Of a stretch of 64,000 bases of DNA, positions 21,331 to 31,870 are shown in pieces. The stretch spans positions 910,486 to 974,485 of the forward strand of contig JAJVDF010000169.1 in the NCBI GenBank assembly GCA_022410635.1. The letters are read 5' to 3'. A program made the position numbers and the translations under genes. Each line of letters begins with the position of its first letter. Position 1 is the stretch's first letter. Origin of the DNA: Tretioscincus oriximinensis (Eukaryota > Chordata > Lepidosauria > Squamata > Gymnophthalmidae). The notes under the pieces were generated by a model, which was not told where the DNA came from, searched no databases, and was given only the letters and a program-made list of their open reading frames with translations.

Positions 21331-21520
21331 CGCTGATGAACGCCAACGCCAGGAATTGGCCGGCCCTCCACAATATTTTCTGTTTCTCATGTGGCCCCAT
21401 GGAAAAAATAATTGCCCACCCCTGGTCTAATCCTATCTTAAAACCATTCAGGCTGTCACAGAACTCTCAAGCTAGTGTATTTTTCCCTGTCTCAATGCAA
21501 TTGGCTAGGGCCATTTAAAA

Positions 21521-22700
21521 TCCAGGTGTAATGTCATATTGTAAGGGCAAATCCTTGCAAATATGAATCCGGAAGACTGCAAAGGAAAGCATGGGAGAAT
21601 AAGTTTCAGGAAAGAAGCTCTCTACATTTTATAATGAAAATAAAAAATTTAATGAAGCACTGAAAGACATGAATGTTCTTTTCACACAGCTGCAATACAA
21701 TATATACTCATAATTATACTTACTTTAGTTTTTTTTAAGAAATAGTCAATATTTTTGGATAGTCTAGATGCAGTATCACAAAGATTCTCATTAGTTTCAA
21801 ATGTAGATTCATACAGTATTGCTTGCAATTCAAGATGAAAGCATTTCATCACTGATTTTTTACAATCACTCTAAAAAAACAAAGTTTACAGTATGAGAAT
21901 TGTAGGATTTTGTGCTTATATATTTTTTGTGCTTATATATATATTTTGTGCAATAAAATGTACCAGATGANTGTGTCGGGTGTCAATCAACAACTTTTAT
22001 ACAGAAAACATGTTTTGTTTTTGAGCCAGAAGCTGCCACAAGTTAGATAATAGCTATGACTAACATTTTGTTTTATACATGTATACTGAATTACATATAT
22101 GAAATGCCGTTGAAGGATAATTACCTGTGAGCTGGCCACTTGTCCTTATGATAAAGGAATTCCAAAGAAGAGATATAAGAACTGCCTCAAGAAATCTCTT
22201 TATAGCTTCCATATTGACCACTGTCAGTGACCTGCCTTAGGAGCAAATTGTGGGGGTTGGAGACATACCATCTTCAATGCTGCTTCCTCCTTTGAGAACA
22301 CAAACAGGGCTACCCTCAAAAACAAAAGACAGCGGTATACGAACCGGGATACAACCGCTGCACCATGTTCAGACAAGACCTTTCCTTGCAGTTGATGTTG
22401 CTGGACCTGCTTATACCACATTGGCCTTATTAGCCACCAAAGAGTTAACTTTCATAGATCTTGGTTCACAAAGCTACGTCAAGATGTAAGCATGAACACC
22501 AAGAATGCAGTCTCTGGACTAGGATCTGATTTTTGTATATCATGGTGCAGATTTTTATATTTACAATGGTGCAGAGAACAATGGTCCTTTAACAGAAAGA
22601 TTGGTGTTCGAGGCCCATGAGCATCCTCTACTGGTCTTAGATTCAGCCAACCTAACTGTTGGAAAGCAAGTATTTGCAAGTAGATTAACAGATATCATCA
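21521..22700. other. Unique AT-rich sequence
   Basis: No exon, repeat end or RNA gene that I can support. An imperfect GTGCTTATATATTTTTT duplication occurs at 21913-21950. Confidence 0.4.
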
Positions 22701-22725
22701 ACTTCAGGCGAAAAATAACTTGTAA

Positions 22726-22840
22726 ATTTCTTCTTCTTCTTTGTCTTCTTCTTTGTCTTCTTCTTCGTCTTCTTCTTCGTCGTCGTCTTCACGTCGTCTT
22801 CGTCGTCGTCTTCTTCTTCTTCCCCCCCCCAAAAGAAGAA
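22726..22840. repeat. TTC/CTTCGTC-type microsatellite
   Basis: Imperfect (CTT)n with CGT and GTC interruptions ends in a poly-C run (22823-22831) followed by AAAAGAAGAA. Confidence 0.85.
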
Positions 22841-23560
22841 ATGCTTCAATAGATGCAGGAGTGAAAGAAATACAATCACAATATTAGAGCTCTATATGGT
22901 CACTTCATGGTTTCCTCATCGTTTCTGCAGATTGAATGAATTCCGTGATCAAGTGCTGCCAGACAATTCCTGTCATTGATCTATATTTAACCTTCCACAG
23001 ATTGCAAGTGAAAGCCTAATGGACTTGTATAGGAAGTACAAACTGCTGCTAATCAAGTGGTGAGGATATGAAGGAGGAGGAGGAGGAGGAAAGGTTGTGC
23101 CTCACATTTCTCAACCTAAAGGAAATCAAGACCAACAAATACACTAGGAATCTTTCACATGTTGGTGTGGTTTATGGGAAGTGTTGAGGGAAAGTTTCTA
23201 GTGAGTTTGTTATGCAGAATTGCCTTTATTCTTGCTAGGATACAGTGGATAAAACTGACAAATTTAAGGAGTTGTTTGCATGTGGGAGGAGGCCTTCTTA
23301 TGAATTAGTAACAAATTGCAATGAAATAAATTCAGATTACAAAATATACTTACAGGAAATGACGCATCTGCAGTATATAAAGTGGTATTGATCTAAAAAG
23401 CCAAAAGCAAAGAAATATTAATAATTCTTGTCAATCAAAGTTTCAAACAGAATAAAATACTTGAGATTTTCTCCTCCACTAGCACATAGCTATAATGGTC
23501 CAGCCCAAATCTCTGGGTGCTGAGTACTTTAGAGATGATCTAGGTTTGTAAGCCCTGGAA

Positions 23561-23880
23561 GTTGTGAGAAAACCCTCAGAAGAAGAAGAAGAATCCTCAG
23601 TAGAAGAAGAAGAAGAAGAACCCTCAGAAGAAGAAGAAGAAGAACCCTCAGAAGAAGAAGAAGAAGAACCCTCAGAAGAAGAAGAAGAAGAACCCNAGAA
23701 GAAGAAGAAGAAGAACCCTCAGAAGAAGAAGAAGAAGAACCCTCAGAAGAAGAAGAAGAAGACGAAGAAGACGAAGAAGAGACAAAGAAGACGAAGACGA
23801 AGAAGAAGAAGACGAAGACGAAGAAGACGAAGAAGATGAAGAAGAAGAGGAAGAGGAAGAGGAAGAGGAAGAAGATATGG
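23561..23880. repeat. GAA-rich minisatellite with 24-bp higher-order units
   Basis: Units of CCCTCAGAAGAAGAAGAAGA-type sequence repeat about six times between 23571 and 23756, then grade into GAAGAC and GAGGAA repeats. The open frame of acidic residues through it is a repeat artefact and not a gene. An N lies at 23696. Confidence 0.9.
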
Positions 23881-23884
23881 CAAC

Positions 23885-24355
23885 AAGCCTTATTTAAGAG
23901 GAACCCTGCTGAATCGGGCCAGAGGCATCTGGTCCAGCACTCTCACACAGTGGCCCACCAATTGCACCTCGGCAGTCTGAAACAGAAGGCAAAATCTTCA
24001 CCTATTCCCAACTCCCTGCAAATGGTATTTCAAAAATACTGCCTGTTGCTCCATCCCAGAGGCAGCACCAAAAGACCCATCCTCGTAGCTATTTTTACCC
24101 ATAGCTTCCAGGCTGCTAGCTACCACCAACTCTTCTGGAAGTAAATTCTACAGGACAATGACCCTCTGGGTGAAAAAGTACTTTCCTTTGTCTGTTCTCT
24201 ACCCATTAGTTTCAAAGGAATGCCCCCTTCGTCCTAGTGTAGTGTGATAAAGAAAATATTTTTTATCTATTCACCTTATCCATCCTATGTCTGCTTTTAT
24301 ACACTTCAATTAGAACACCTCTCAAATGCCATTTTTGAAGGCTGAAAAGGCTTAG
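23885..24355 (-). mobile_element. CR1-type LINE 3' fragment, antisense
   Basis: AAGAGGAACCCTGCTGAATCGGGCCAGAGG, ACAGTGGCCCACCAATTGCACC, CAATGACCCTCTGGGTGAAAAAGTACTTTCC, GAAAATATTTTTTATCTATTCACC and AATGCCATTTTTGAAGGCTGAAAAGGC follow the CR1 3' order. Confidence 0.85.
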
Positions 24356-24359
24356 ACAT

Positions 24360-24640
24360 TGCTAGGGCCCGACTTAAAATTTTAGTATTAGCTTTTAAGA
24401 CCCTGAGACTGAACAACCTACCTAGCATCCAGGTCAGCCTGGCACATACATATTCCTGGTACATAGCCTGGTATATGCCAGTGACGACTCTACGATCGAA
24501 AGAAAAAAGGACTTCTAACTGCACCTGCCACATATGTGAGCATGTCAGGATTTAGTTCCCCAGCCCTGTAACACTCTACCACTGGACTTTAGACTGAAAT
24601 AAAATCTGCTTCAGTTTCATAAAGGCCTAAAAATGTTTAT
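24360..24640 (+). mobile_element. Possible L2/CR1-like LINE fragment
   Basis: TTAGTATTAGCTTTTAAGACCCTGAGACTG followed by CAACCTACCTAGCATCCAGG resembles the LTLAYKVLH...-encoding part of L2-like reverse transcriptases. The copy is strongly decayed and the assignment is weak. Confidence 0.35.
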
Positions 24641-24710
24641 TTTTAATTCTGAAGATTAAATTATATTACACACTTAACTTGATTATTATATGTATTGGAT
24701 ATATCTGCCA

Positions 24711-24842
<132 letters not shown>

Positions 24843-25039
24843 ATCTCAGTTCTTCCCCTTTAAAAAAAAATTAAAATAGTTAAAATAGGACAGTTAAGAA
24901 CAACAACAATGCCTGCAAGGAGAGAGGATAATTGGGTTAGCTGAAGGTGTATCTAAATGTGCTACTAAATTATAGTGAGCTATGAGGAGACTGTCACATA
25001 GTTCAATGGCAACCCCACCACAACCGCACACCAAAGTAG

Positions 25040-25236
25040 GTTGCAGTTAGGGTTGCCATATTTTGGCAGCCCAAAACCAGGACAGGGGTGGGGTGGGGGT
25101 GCGTGCATCCCTGATGCAGCATCGGGGAACGTAAAAATCCGGGGTTTTATCTTAAAACCCGGAGGGGACTATATTTTAGTCCCCCAAACCAGGATTGTCC
25201 CACCTTCCCCGGACGTATGGCAACCCTAGTTGCAGT
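25040..25236. mobile_element. Non-autonomous hAT element (TAGGGTTGCCATA ends), short copy
   Basis: TAGGGTTGCCATATTTTGGC starts at 25048 and GTATGGCAACCCTA ends at 25228. The 8-bp TSD GTTGCAGT is exact at 25040-25047 and 25229-25236. The 181-bp copy keeps the GATGCAGCATCGGGGAACGT block but lacks the GC-rich middle of the 9891-10366 copy, so it is an internal deletion derivative. Confidence 0.92.
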
Positions 25237-25499
25237 GCATCCCCAACTTTCATGGATAGTTGTCCCAAAAGAGTGCTAAAATAGATTCCTTTAAGAATAG
25301 GGCTGTGTATAGAAATATGTGTATATATAAAATTAAAAAACCCTTCTTGAGACTGGCCAGTCACGCAAATCATAGCAAATTCTTAAGATTCAAATGGTAC
25401 ATCCAGAAAACAACTCAAGCACTTTGAAAATGCAGGTGTTAACTGGTCAGGACTTTTAGCAGTAATTGCAAAGGTGGTTTACTTTGGAATATTGCTAAA

Positions 25500-26158
25500 A
25501 TCTGGAGCTCGCTTTTGACTTTATGACCCAATACTACGAGCAGATCCATTCAAATGCTCTGGTAACTTCCAGATTGAACTATTGTAATGTCCTCTATATG
25601 GGGCTGCTCTTGAAAATGGTTTGGAAGCTGCAGCTGTTGCAGAATGCAGCTGCTAGACTGATGTCCAGAACAATTGGCCAGACATATATAACGCCAGTCT
25701 TGAAAGAGCTGCACTGGCTGCCAATTTTCTACTGAGCCTAATTCAAGCTATTAACTCTAACCTATAAGGTCCTTCATAACTTGGACCCCAAAAATCTAAA
25801 GGAACGCCTTCTCCCATATCAACCTGCCCATGCTTTAAGCTCTGTAGAGGAGGTCCTCCTGAGTGTACCATCTCTCTCATTGGCAAAGAGGGTGGGAACT
25901 TAGGATAGGGCATTCTCCATGGTAGCCCAAGACTTTGGAACAGTTTCCCCTTGAGGTACATCAATCACCCTCTCTGTGTAAATTCAGAAAACACTTGAAG
26001 AAGATCCTCTTTAACCAGACCTTTGACTGAAAAAAATCTGCTCCCTCTTCTGTACTTACAGATATTGTTGTTTTAATATGTTAATTTGGTTTTATTGTTA
26101 ACTGCCCTGAGATCTTTGGGTATAGGGTAGTATAGAAATGTAAATAAATAAAATAAAT
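25500..26158 (+). mobile_element. L2-type LINE 3' region
   Basis: A frame at 25523-25735 encodes VTSRLNYCNVLYMGLL, LQLLQNAAARLMS and ITPVLKELHWLPI, the conserved C-terminal RT-adjacent motifs of L2 LINEs. Downstream are GCATTCTCCATGGTAGCCCAAGACTTTGGAAC and AACACTTGAAGAAGATCCTCTTTAACC. The 3' end TAACTGCCCTGAGATCTTTGGGTATAGGG has an AAATAAAATAAA tail. The frame is broken by stops; the copy is dead. A homologous longer copy is at 58415-58995. Confidence 0.85.
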
Positions 26159-26604
26159 AGTTTAGCGTATGCTTTTTTTTTTTTTTTAGAATTGCAACCT
26201 GTACAGACAACTTTTTAAAAATAAGTTCCTCAGCATTTTCTGCTTACAGTTATGCCCTTTTCACATCAAAGATCACAATACCATGAAGAAGCTTTTCACT
26301 TCTCATCTGTATTACTTTATGGGTATATTGGTCCTGATTACAGTAGGTGTTAGTTTACTTCTGTCTTGTCCATTTACCTCAGAGTATTGTTTGAGGAAAT
26401 CTAGGTCTTGTAGCACTACTTCCAAAAAAGCACGCAGTTCTTCCTTGGTTTGTACTTGTAACAAAAGTCTTGATTGAAACAGAGCAACAAAAGCTATTAG
26501 ATTACTTCATTGCTNTCATAAAAGCAAATAATGCTAAAAAGTTACTAAGCCAAATAATCAGGCAAGTAGTCAATAAACGAATGAGCAATATTCATTTTGA
26601 TCTA

Positions 26605-27575
26605 GAGACAATCTGATCTTGTGTTACAGTGTCAGGTTTTTATTTGATAGTCTCCCAGTTTGATTCTCCAAGAACATAAGAACATAAGAAGAGCCACATT
26701 GGATCGGGCCAGTGCCCATCTAGTCCAGCATTCTGTGTCACTCAGAGGCCCACCAGATGCACCTGGGCAGTCTGAACAGAGGAAAGCAAAATATGCTCCT
26801 GTTCATGACTCCCTGCAAATGGTATTTCAGGAGTCCTGCCTGTTGCTCCATCCCGGAGGCAACATCCAGACATCCCATTTATACCCTTGGTGTCCATAAA
26901 CCTATCTAGTCTGTCTTGAAGCTATCCAAGCTGTTAGCTGCCACTACCTCTTCAGGAAGTAAATTCCACAGGCCAATGACCCTCTGGGTGAAAAAATAGT
27001 TTCGTCTGTTCTCACTTTTCTGCCCATCAGTTTCAAGGACTGCCCTCTGCCACAACTGTGTTGTGTGATAGAGAAAACATTTTTCTCTATTCACCTTATC
27101 CATCCCATGCATGATTTTGTACACTTCAATCATATCACCCCTTAAATGTTGCCTTTCGAGGCTGAAGAGGCCGACATGTTGCAGCCTGACTTCATAAGGG
27201 AGGTGCTTCAGACCCTTGATTATTCTTGTTGCCCTTTTCTGCACCTTCTCTAGTTCTACAATATCCCTCTTGAGACGTGGTAACCAGAATTGAACACAGT
27301 ATTCCAAATGTGGTCTCACCACAGATTTATAAAGATGCAAAACAACATTTGCTGACTTGTTTTCAATTCCTTTCCTAATTATCCCCAACATGGAATTTGC
27401 CTTTTTTGCTGCTGCTGCACACTGGGTTGACATCTTCACTGAATTGTCCACCAACACCCCAAGATCATTTTCTTGCTCGGTCACAGAAAGCTTGGTTCCC
27501 ATCAGGTGGTAGGAGTAATTTGGGTTCAAGAAGACAGCTTGGTGACCTCTGGCTAGTTATAGTTCTTTGGAGCTC
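26605..27575 (+). mobile_element. SINE family B, split by a CR1 insertion
   Basis: The tRNA-like head is at 26605-26670 (ATCTTGTGTTACAGTGTCAGG, TGATAGTCTCCCAGTTTGATTCTCC). The continuation GCTTGGTGACCTCTGGCTAGTTATAGTTCTTTGGAGCTCT is at 27538-27577. In intact family-B copies these parts are adjacent. Confidence 0.7.
26671..27529 (-). mobile_element. CR1-type LINE, 5'-truncated, with open RT C-terminus
   Basis: The 3' end is at 26671 (AAGAACATAAGAACATAAGA, reverse of TTCTTATG repeats). A single 207-codon frame (27529 down to 26906) encodes the conserved C-terminus of CR1 reverse transcriptase: NDLGVLVDNSVKMS, CAAAAKKANSMLGIIRKG, YKSVVRPHLEYCVQFW, RATRIIKGLKHLPYEVRL and VIGLWNLLPEEVV. It is the youngest-looking CR1 piece here because the frame has no stop. 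No target duplication was found, as is usual for CR1. It is truncated before the RT active site. Confidence 0.9.
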
Positions 27576-27577
27576 TA

Positions 27578-27924
27578 ACAGGATTTATTTTTGCAAGTTG
27601 CAGAAAATGGCCAACTTTCAGTATCATTTCAACAGTTTCCCTATCGGGGCTTAGCAGAAGGTTCAAAATCAAGGAACNCAAAGAACAAAATAGAGAAAAA
27701 CAGGGAACAGGGGAGGGAGATGAAGCTGTATCTTCACCAGGCATCCAAACATGTAAAATGTAGGTGCCAGATACATCTCAGATGCATCTCAACTGTTATC
27801 TTTAGCAGTTAAAACCGTCTTTCCAGCTGGCAAGGAATTTTGCAGATCAGACCTAAGGGATCTGTAGTTCAAAACATCTGGATGGATGTGATTGAAGGCT
27901 GGGTTTAAAAAACAAGGCAGTTTG
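27578..27924. other. Unique sequence
   Basis: No supported feature. Confidence 0.35.
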
Positions 27925-28015
27925 GATTCCTTCCCTTTTTGAGTTTTCAATGTTAACTAAACTGTTATATTATGTGTGTTATTGTAGACTGGCAGCAATT
28001 GATAAAAAAAGATGA

Positions 28016-28165
28016 GGTTGTCCCTTTAATATAAATTTGTTTCCTCAGATTATACAGCTTCACTCTAAACTCCACTTCTGTTGCTCAAATAGAATAGTAA
28101 AACAGCAACTTTAAATATATATTTAGATATAATCTGAGGAAACAATTTATATTAAAGGTATAACC
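28016..28165. mobile_element. 150-bp fold-back MITE
   Basis: GGTTGTCCCTTTAATATAAA... (28016-28054) and ...TTTATATTAAAGGTATAACC (28128-28165) are inverted repeats of about 38 bp that share GTTTCCTCAGATTATA. The second copy of the duplication carries the same element at 29716-29865. Superfamily unknown. Confidence 0.7.
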
Positions 28166-29523
28166 TAGATCCCTAGATTCTAGTAAGCATATTCAATGTT
28201 TGCACAAATTCTGCCTGTACTGANGTTATGTACAGTACCCTAGCCAAACATTTTTGGATCTGTATTCAGCAATGATTTAACTGTATTGTCTAAGTACCCC
28301 CCATCCCCCCCCCAAAAAAAGTTATTTATTTTTAATTACATGCAGACATTTTGCAACAGGTCACCCAGCAGAAAACAACAAAGCTATTTCTATTCAGTTT
28401 CCACACTGGCACTAGACCAGATGTTATGTGTTTTCCTTTTTTAAAAAGCAAGCATCAGCATTATTGTAATGATCCCACTCAATGATAAAGGAAGAATATA
28501 GCTTTATTATGCCTGAAAAAGTGCTGTTAGGGTACAATTTGACTACTGCCTCTGTGTCTCAGTTCTAACTGAAGACGTTAATTTATACACAATGTTAAGT
28601 GTTTTTAATCTCTCTGGTAATGCACAAGTAAATAACAAGAACGTTATTACTATGTCAAAACTATAATTACCCTAGAAAGAAGATGGTAACTGCAGTCGTA
28701 TTAATTAAAGAACTGTGGAAATAGATGTTCATAATGACACAACACATTTGTTTCTGAAGCCAAACATTCTCAAGAGAGTTTTCTGAAAGACATAATTCAG
28801 AAGAAATGTTATTTGTATAAAAAGCATATACTATATGAGTTTTTATTTGATGTGATTCACTTAATCGTTAGTAAACACATTCAATAAAGCTATCATAACA
28901 AGAATAATATGACAAACTTAGATACAAAAAGAACCCCATGACAGTAAGTGCAACATATATAAATCAAACAAATGCAGTGTTATTCTACCAAGAATAATAT
29001 TTTACATCAGGACAAGAAATTTCCCCTTCTAGCATTCCTCTTGAGGGCTACATCAAATTGCTTGCTCAAACATATATGCATATTCCAGGAACACTGGAAA
29101 CTTACTTTTTTCGACCTAGGCCTCCTAGTGTACTATTGCCAAGTAGTGAGAGAAAAATGGAAGGTTTTGTTTTCATTATGTAATTCCTTCCAGATAGCAG
29201 GATAAAAACACAGGGGATTTACATCTCTGGTCACTTGCTGTTATGATGGTGTGGTGCATACATTTCAGTCATTCTAAATAAAAATATCCAGAAGTGTATA
29301 ACTGTCTGCCTACTTTAAGAAGAGGAAACATAAAGTGAAAGGCAGAAAGATGGAAGTAAGGAATTGATATTTAAGAAGACACACTAATGATATATCAGAT
29401 TATTTTTTTTATCATAAATCCATGTGTGAATATGTGTGGCAATCTCAATACACTCAATTACTATTTTTTTACCCAGGTCTGAAGGCAGTGTAGTATCATT
29501 AGAAGGTCTGTAAATGTGATATA

Positions 29524-29624
29524 CAAGTGGTACCTCGGTTCTCGAACACAATTCGTTCCGGCAGGACGGTCGAGAACCAATTTGTTCGAGAACCGAAGCA
29601 AGGCGCGCCGGGCCGAAAAAACGN
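29524..29624 (+). mobile_element. Left part of a Tigger-like MITE cut by the duplication junction
   Basis: Identical to 31224-31324 and stops at the junction N inside the first 42-bp unit. Confidence 0.85.
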
Positions 29625-31221
29625 GATTCCTTCCCTTTTTGAGTTTTCAATGTTAACTAAACTGTTATATTATGTGTGTTATTGTAGACTGGCAGCAATT
29701 GATAAAAAAAGATGAGGTTGTCCCTTTAATATAAATTTGTTTCCTCAGATTATACAGCTTCACTCTAAACTCCACTTCTGTTGCTCAAATAGAATAGTAA
29801 AACAGCAACTTTAAATATATATTTAGATATAATCTGAGGAAACAATTTATATTAAAGGTATAACCTAGATCCCTAGATTCTAGTAAGCATATTCAATGTT
29901 TGCACAAATTCTGCCTGTACTGAAGTTATGTACAGTACCCTAGCCAAACATTTTTGGATCTGTATTCAGCAATGATTTAACTGTATTGTCTAAGTACCCC
30001 CCATCCCCCCCCCAAAAAAAGTTATTTATTTTTAATTACATGCAGACATTTTGCAACAGGTCACCCAGCAGAAAACAACAAAGCTATTTCTATTCAGTTT
30101 CCACACTGGCACTAGACCAGATGTTATGTGTTTTCCTTTTTTAAAAAGCAAGCATCAGCATTATTGTAATGATCCCACTCAATGATAAAGGAAGAATATA
30201 GCTTTATTATGCCTGAAAAAGTGCTGTTAGGGTACAATTTGACTACTGCCTCTGTGTCTCAGTTCTAACTGAAGACGTTAATTTATACACAATGTTAAGT
30301 GTTTTTAATCTCTCTGGTAATGCACAAGTAAATAACAAGAACGTTATTACTATGTCAAAACTATAATTACCCTAGAAAGAAGATGGTAACTGCAGTCGTA
30401 TTAATTAAAGAACTGTGGAAATAGATGTTCATAATGACACAACACATTTGTTTCTGAAGCCAAACATTCTCAAGAGAGTTTTCTGAAAGACATAATTCAG
30501 AAGAAATGTTATTTGTATAAAAAGCATATACTATATGAGTTTTTATTTGATGTGATTCACTTAATCGTTAGTAAACACATTCAATAAAGCTATCATAACA
30601 AGAATAATATGACAAACTTAGATACAAAAAGAACCCCATGACAGTAAGTGCAACATATATAAATCAAACAAATGCAGTGTTATTCTACCAAGAATAATAT
30701 TTTACATCAGGACAAGAAATTTCCCCTTCTAGCATTCCTCTTGAGGGCTACATCAAATTGCTTGCTCAAACATATATGCATATTCCAGGAACACTGGAAA
30801 CTTACTTTTTTCGACCTAGGCCTCCTAGTGTACTATTGCCAAGTAGTGAGAGAAAAATGGAAGGTTTTGTTTTCATTATGTAATTCCTTCCAGATAGCAG
30901 GATAAAAACACAGGGGATTTACATCTCTGGTCACTTGCTGTTATGATGGTGTGGTGCATACATTTCAGTCATTCTAAATAAAAATATCCAGAAGTGTATA
31001 ACTGTCTGCCTACTTTAAGAAGAGGAAACATAAAGTGAAAGGCAGAAAGATGGAAGTAAGGAATTGATATTTAAGAAGACACACTAATGATATATCAGAT
31101 TATTTTTTTTATCATAAATCCATGTGTGAATATGTGTGGCAATCTCAATACACTCAATTACTATTTTTTTACCCAGGTCTGAAGGCAGTGTAGTATCATT
31201 AGAAGGTCTGTAAATGTGATA

Positions 31222-31570
31222 TACAAGTGGTACCTCGGTTCTCGAACACAATTCGTTCCGGCAGGACGGTCGAGAACCAATTTGTTCGAGAACCGAAGCA
31301 AGGCGCGCCGGGCCGAAAAAACGCACACTGATGACGTCAGCAAGGCGCGCCGGGCCGAAAAAATGCACTCTGATGACCTCAGCAAGGCGCGCCTGGCCGA
31401 AAAAACGCACTCTGATGACGTCAGCAAGGCGCGCCTGGCCGAAAGAACACCGAAGGAAGTTCAAGTTCCAAATCGGTGTTCGGATTCCAGGACAAAAGTT
31501 TCTTGAATCTGCCGGTCGAACACCGATTTGGTCGACTTTCAAGGCGTTCGAGAACCGAGGTACCACTGTA
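31222..31570. mobile_element. Tigger/pogo-like MITE with internal 42-bp repeats
   Basis: Ends are CAAGTGGTACCTCGGTTCTC (31224) and GAGAACCGAGGTACCACTG (ending 31568), inverted repeats with CAGTGGTACCTCGG-type termini and TA on both sides, as in pogo/Tigger elements of the Tc1/mariner superfamily. The 345-bp element has no transposase. Three full 42-bp units and one partial fill the middle. Confidence 0.88.
31298..31447 (+). repeat. 42-bp tandem repeat with CRE palindromes and GGCGCGCC
   Basis: Units start at 31298, 31340, 31382 and 31424 (partial). Each begins GCAAGGCGCGCC and ends in TGATGACGTCA (TGATGACCTCA in the second). TGACGTCA at 31332-31339 and 31416-31423 is the full consensus cAMP response element. 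GGCGCGCC recurs in every unit. The CG-dense array lies in AT-rich flanks. Confidence 0.9.
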
Positions 31571-31669
31571 TTTCTTTCTTGCTTGCATTTTTTCTTCATT
31601 TTTGTATACCTTTTTTCTGATTAGATTCACCTTTGTTATGACAAAAAAGTATTTAAAATAAAATCTAAA

Positions 31670-31870
31670 AAGTGTGCTTCCAATGGAGCAACAGGCAGGA
31701 CTCCTGAAATACNATTTGCAGGGAGTCATGAACAGGAGCAGATTTTGCTTTCCTCTGTTCGGACTGCCCAGGTGCATCTGGTGGGCCTCTAAGTAAGACG
31801 GAATGCTGGACTGGATGGGCTGTGGCCTGATCCTGTATGGCTCTTCTTATGTTCTTATGTTCTTATGTAA
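31670..31870 (+). mobile_element. CR1-type LINE 3' end
   Basis: GGAGCAACAGGCAGGACTCCTG, GTCATGAACAGGAGCAGATTTTGC and GGTGCATCTGGTGGGCCTC lead to TGGCTCTTCTTATGTTCTTATGTTCTTATG, the CR1 3' octamer tail in sense orientation. Confidence 0.9.

Larger units (their letters stand above)
20619..21432 (+). mobile_element. Non-autonomous hAT element carrying a host exon (Pack-type hAT)
   Basis: The 8-bp TSD GTCTAATC flanks the element exactly (20619-20626 and 21425-21432). The left end CAGACCTGGGCA (20627) and the right end TGCCCACCCCTG (ending 21424) are hAT-type ends. The right subterminal region (GGCCGGCCCTCCACAATATT, CATGTGGCCCCATGGAAAAA) is typical of hAT families abundant in reptiles. The 798-bp body is strongly GC- and CpG-rich against AT-rich flanks. 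It contains an intact first coding exon of a SHROOM-family gene plus flanking 5' and intron-like DNA. No transposase is encoded, so mobilisation must have been in trans. Retention of non-coding DNA on both sides of the exon points to capture of genomic DNA and not of spliced mRNA. Confidence 0.92.
20400..21520 (-). mobile_element. CR1-type LINE relic, antisense, split by the SHROOM-carrying hAT
   Basis: On the left are ACACAGTGACCCACAAATTTCACTTGAGC (20455) and GGCTTCTATGGATTTGTCTAATC (20604-20626). On the right is GTCTAATCCTATCTTAAAACCATTCAGGCTGTC (21425-21457). In other CR1 copies the same text runs continuously (GTCCATAAACCTGTCTAGTCCTGTCTTGAAACTATCCAAGCTGTTAGC). The hAT insertion point is therefore exactly defined. 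Confidence 0.8.
27925..31324 (+). repeat. 1,700-bp tandem duplication (two near-identical copies)
   Basis: Bases 27925-29624 and 29625-31324 match at an offset of exactly 1,700 wherever compared. Examples are the 77-codon frames at 28972-29205 and 30672-30905 (identical), the poly-C/A run at 28301-28320 and 30001-30020, and the Tigger-like left end at 29524 and 31224. The junction at 29624/29625 joins ACGN to GATTCC inside the Tigger-like element. Only N positions (28224, 29624) differ. Either a very recent duplication or an assembly artefact. Confidence 0.93.

Noticed and set aside
20985..21390. Additional SHROOM exons or a 138-codon minus-strand gene in the GC-rich part
   Set aside because: No PDZ continuation follows the donor, and the minus-strand frame is a composition artefact of CpG-rich DNA.
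23564..23880. Long open frames of Glu/Pro/Ser and Arg/Lys
   Set aside because: They are translations of a GAA-rich minisatellite; frame and composition follow the 24-bp and 3-bp units, with no start or splice context.
28972..30905. Two identical 77-codon frames (28972-29205 and 30672-30905) suggesting a duplicated gene
   Set aside because: They are identical only because they lie in the 1,700-bp duplication; no domain, no codon bias, no splice signals.
31084..31599. 171-codon minus-strand frame with repeated FFGPARLA/FGQARLA motifs
   Set aside because: The repeats come from the 42-bp tandem units (a multiple of 3) inside the Tigger-like MITE; not a protein family.
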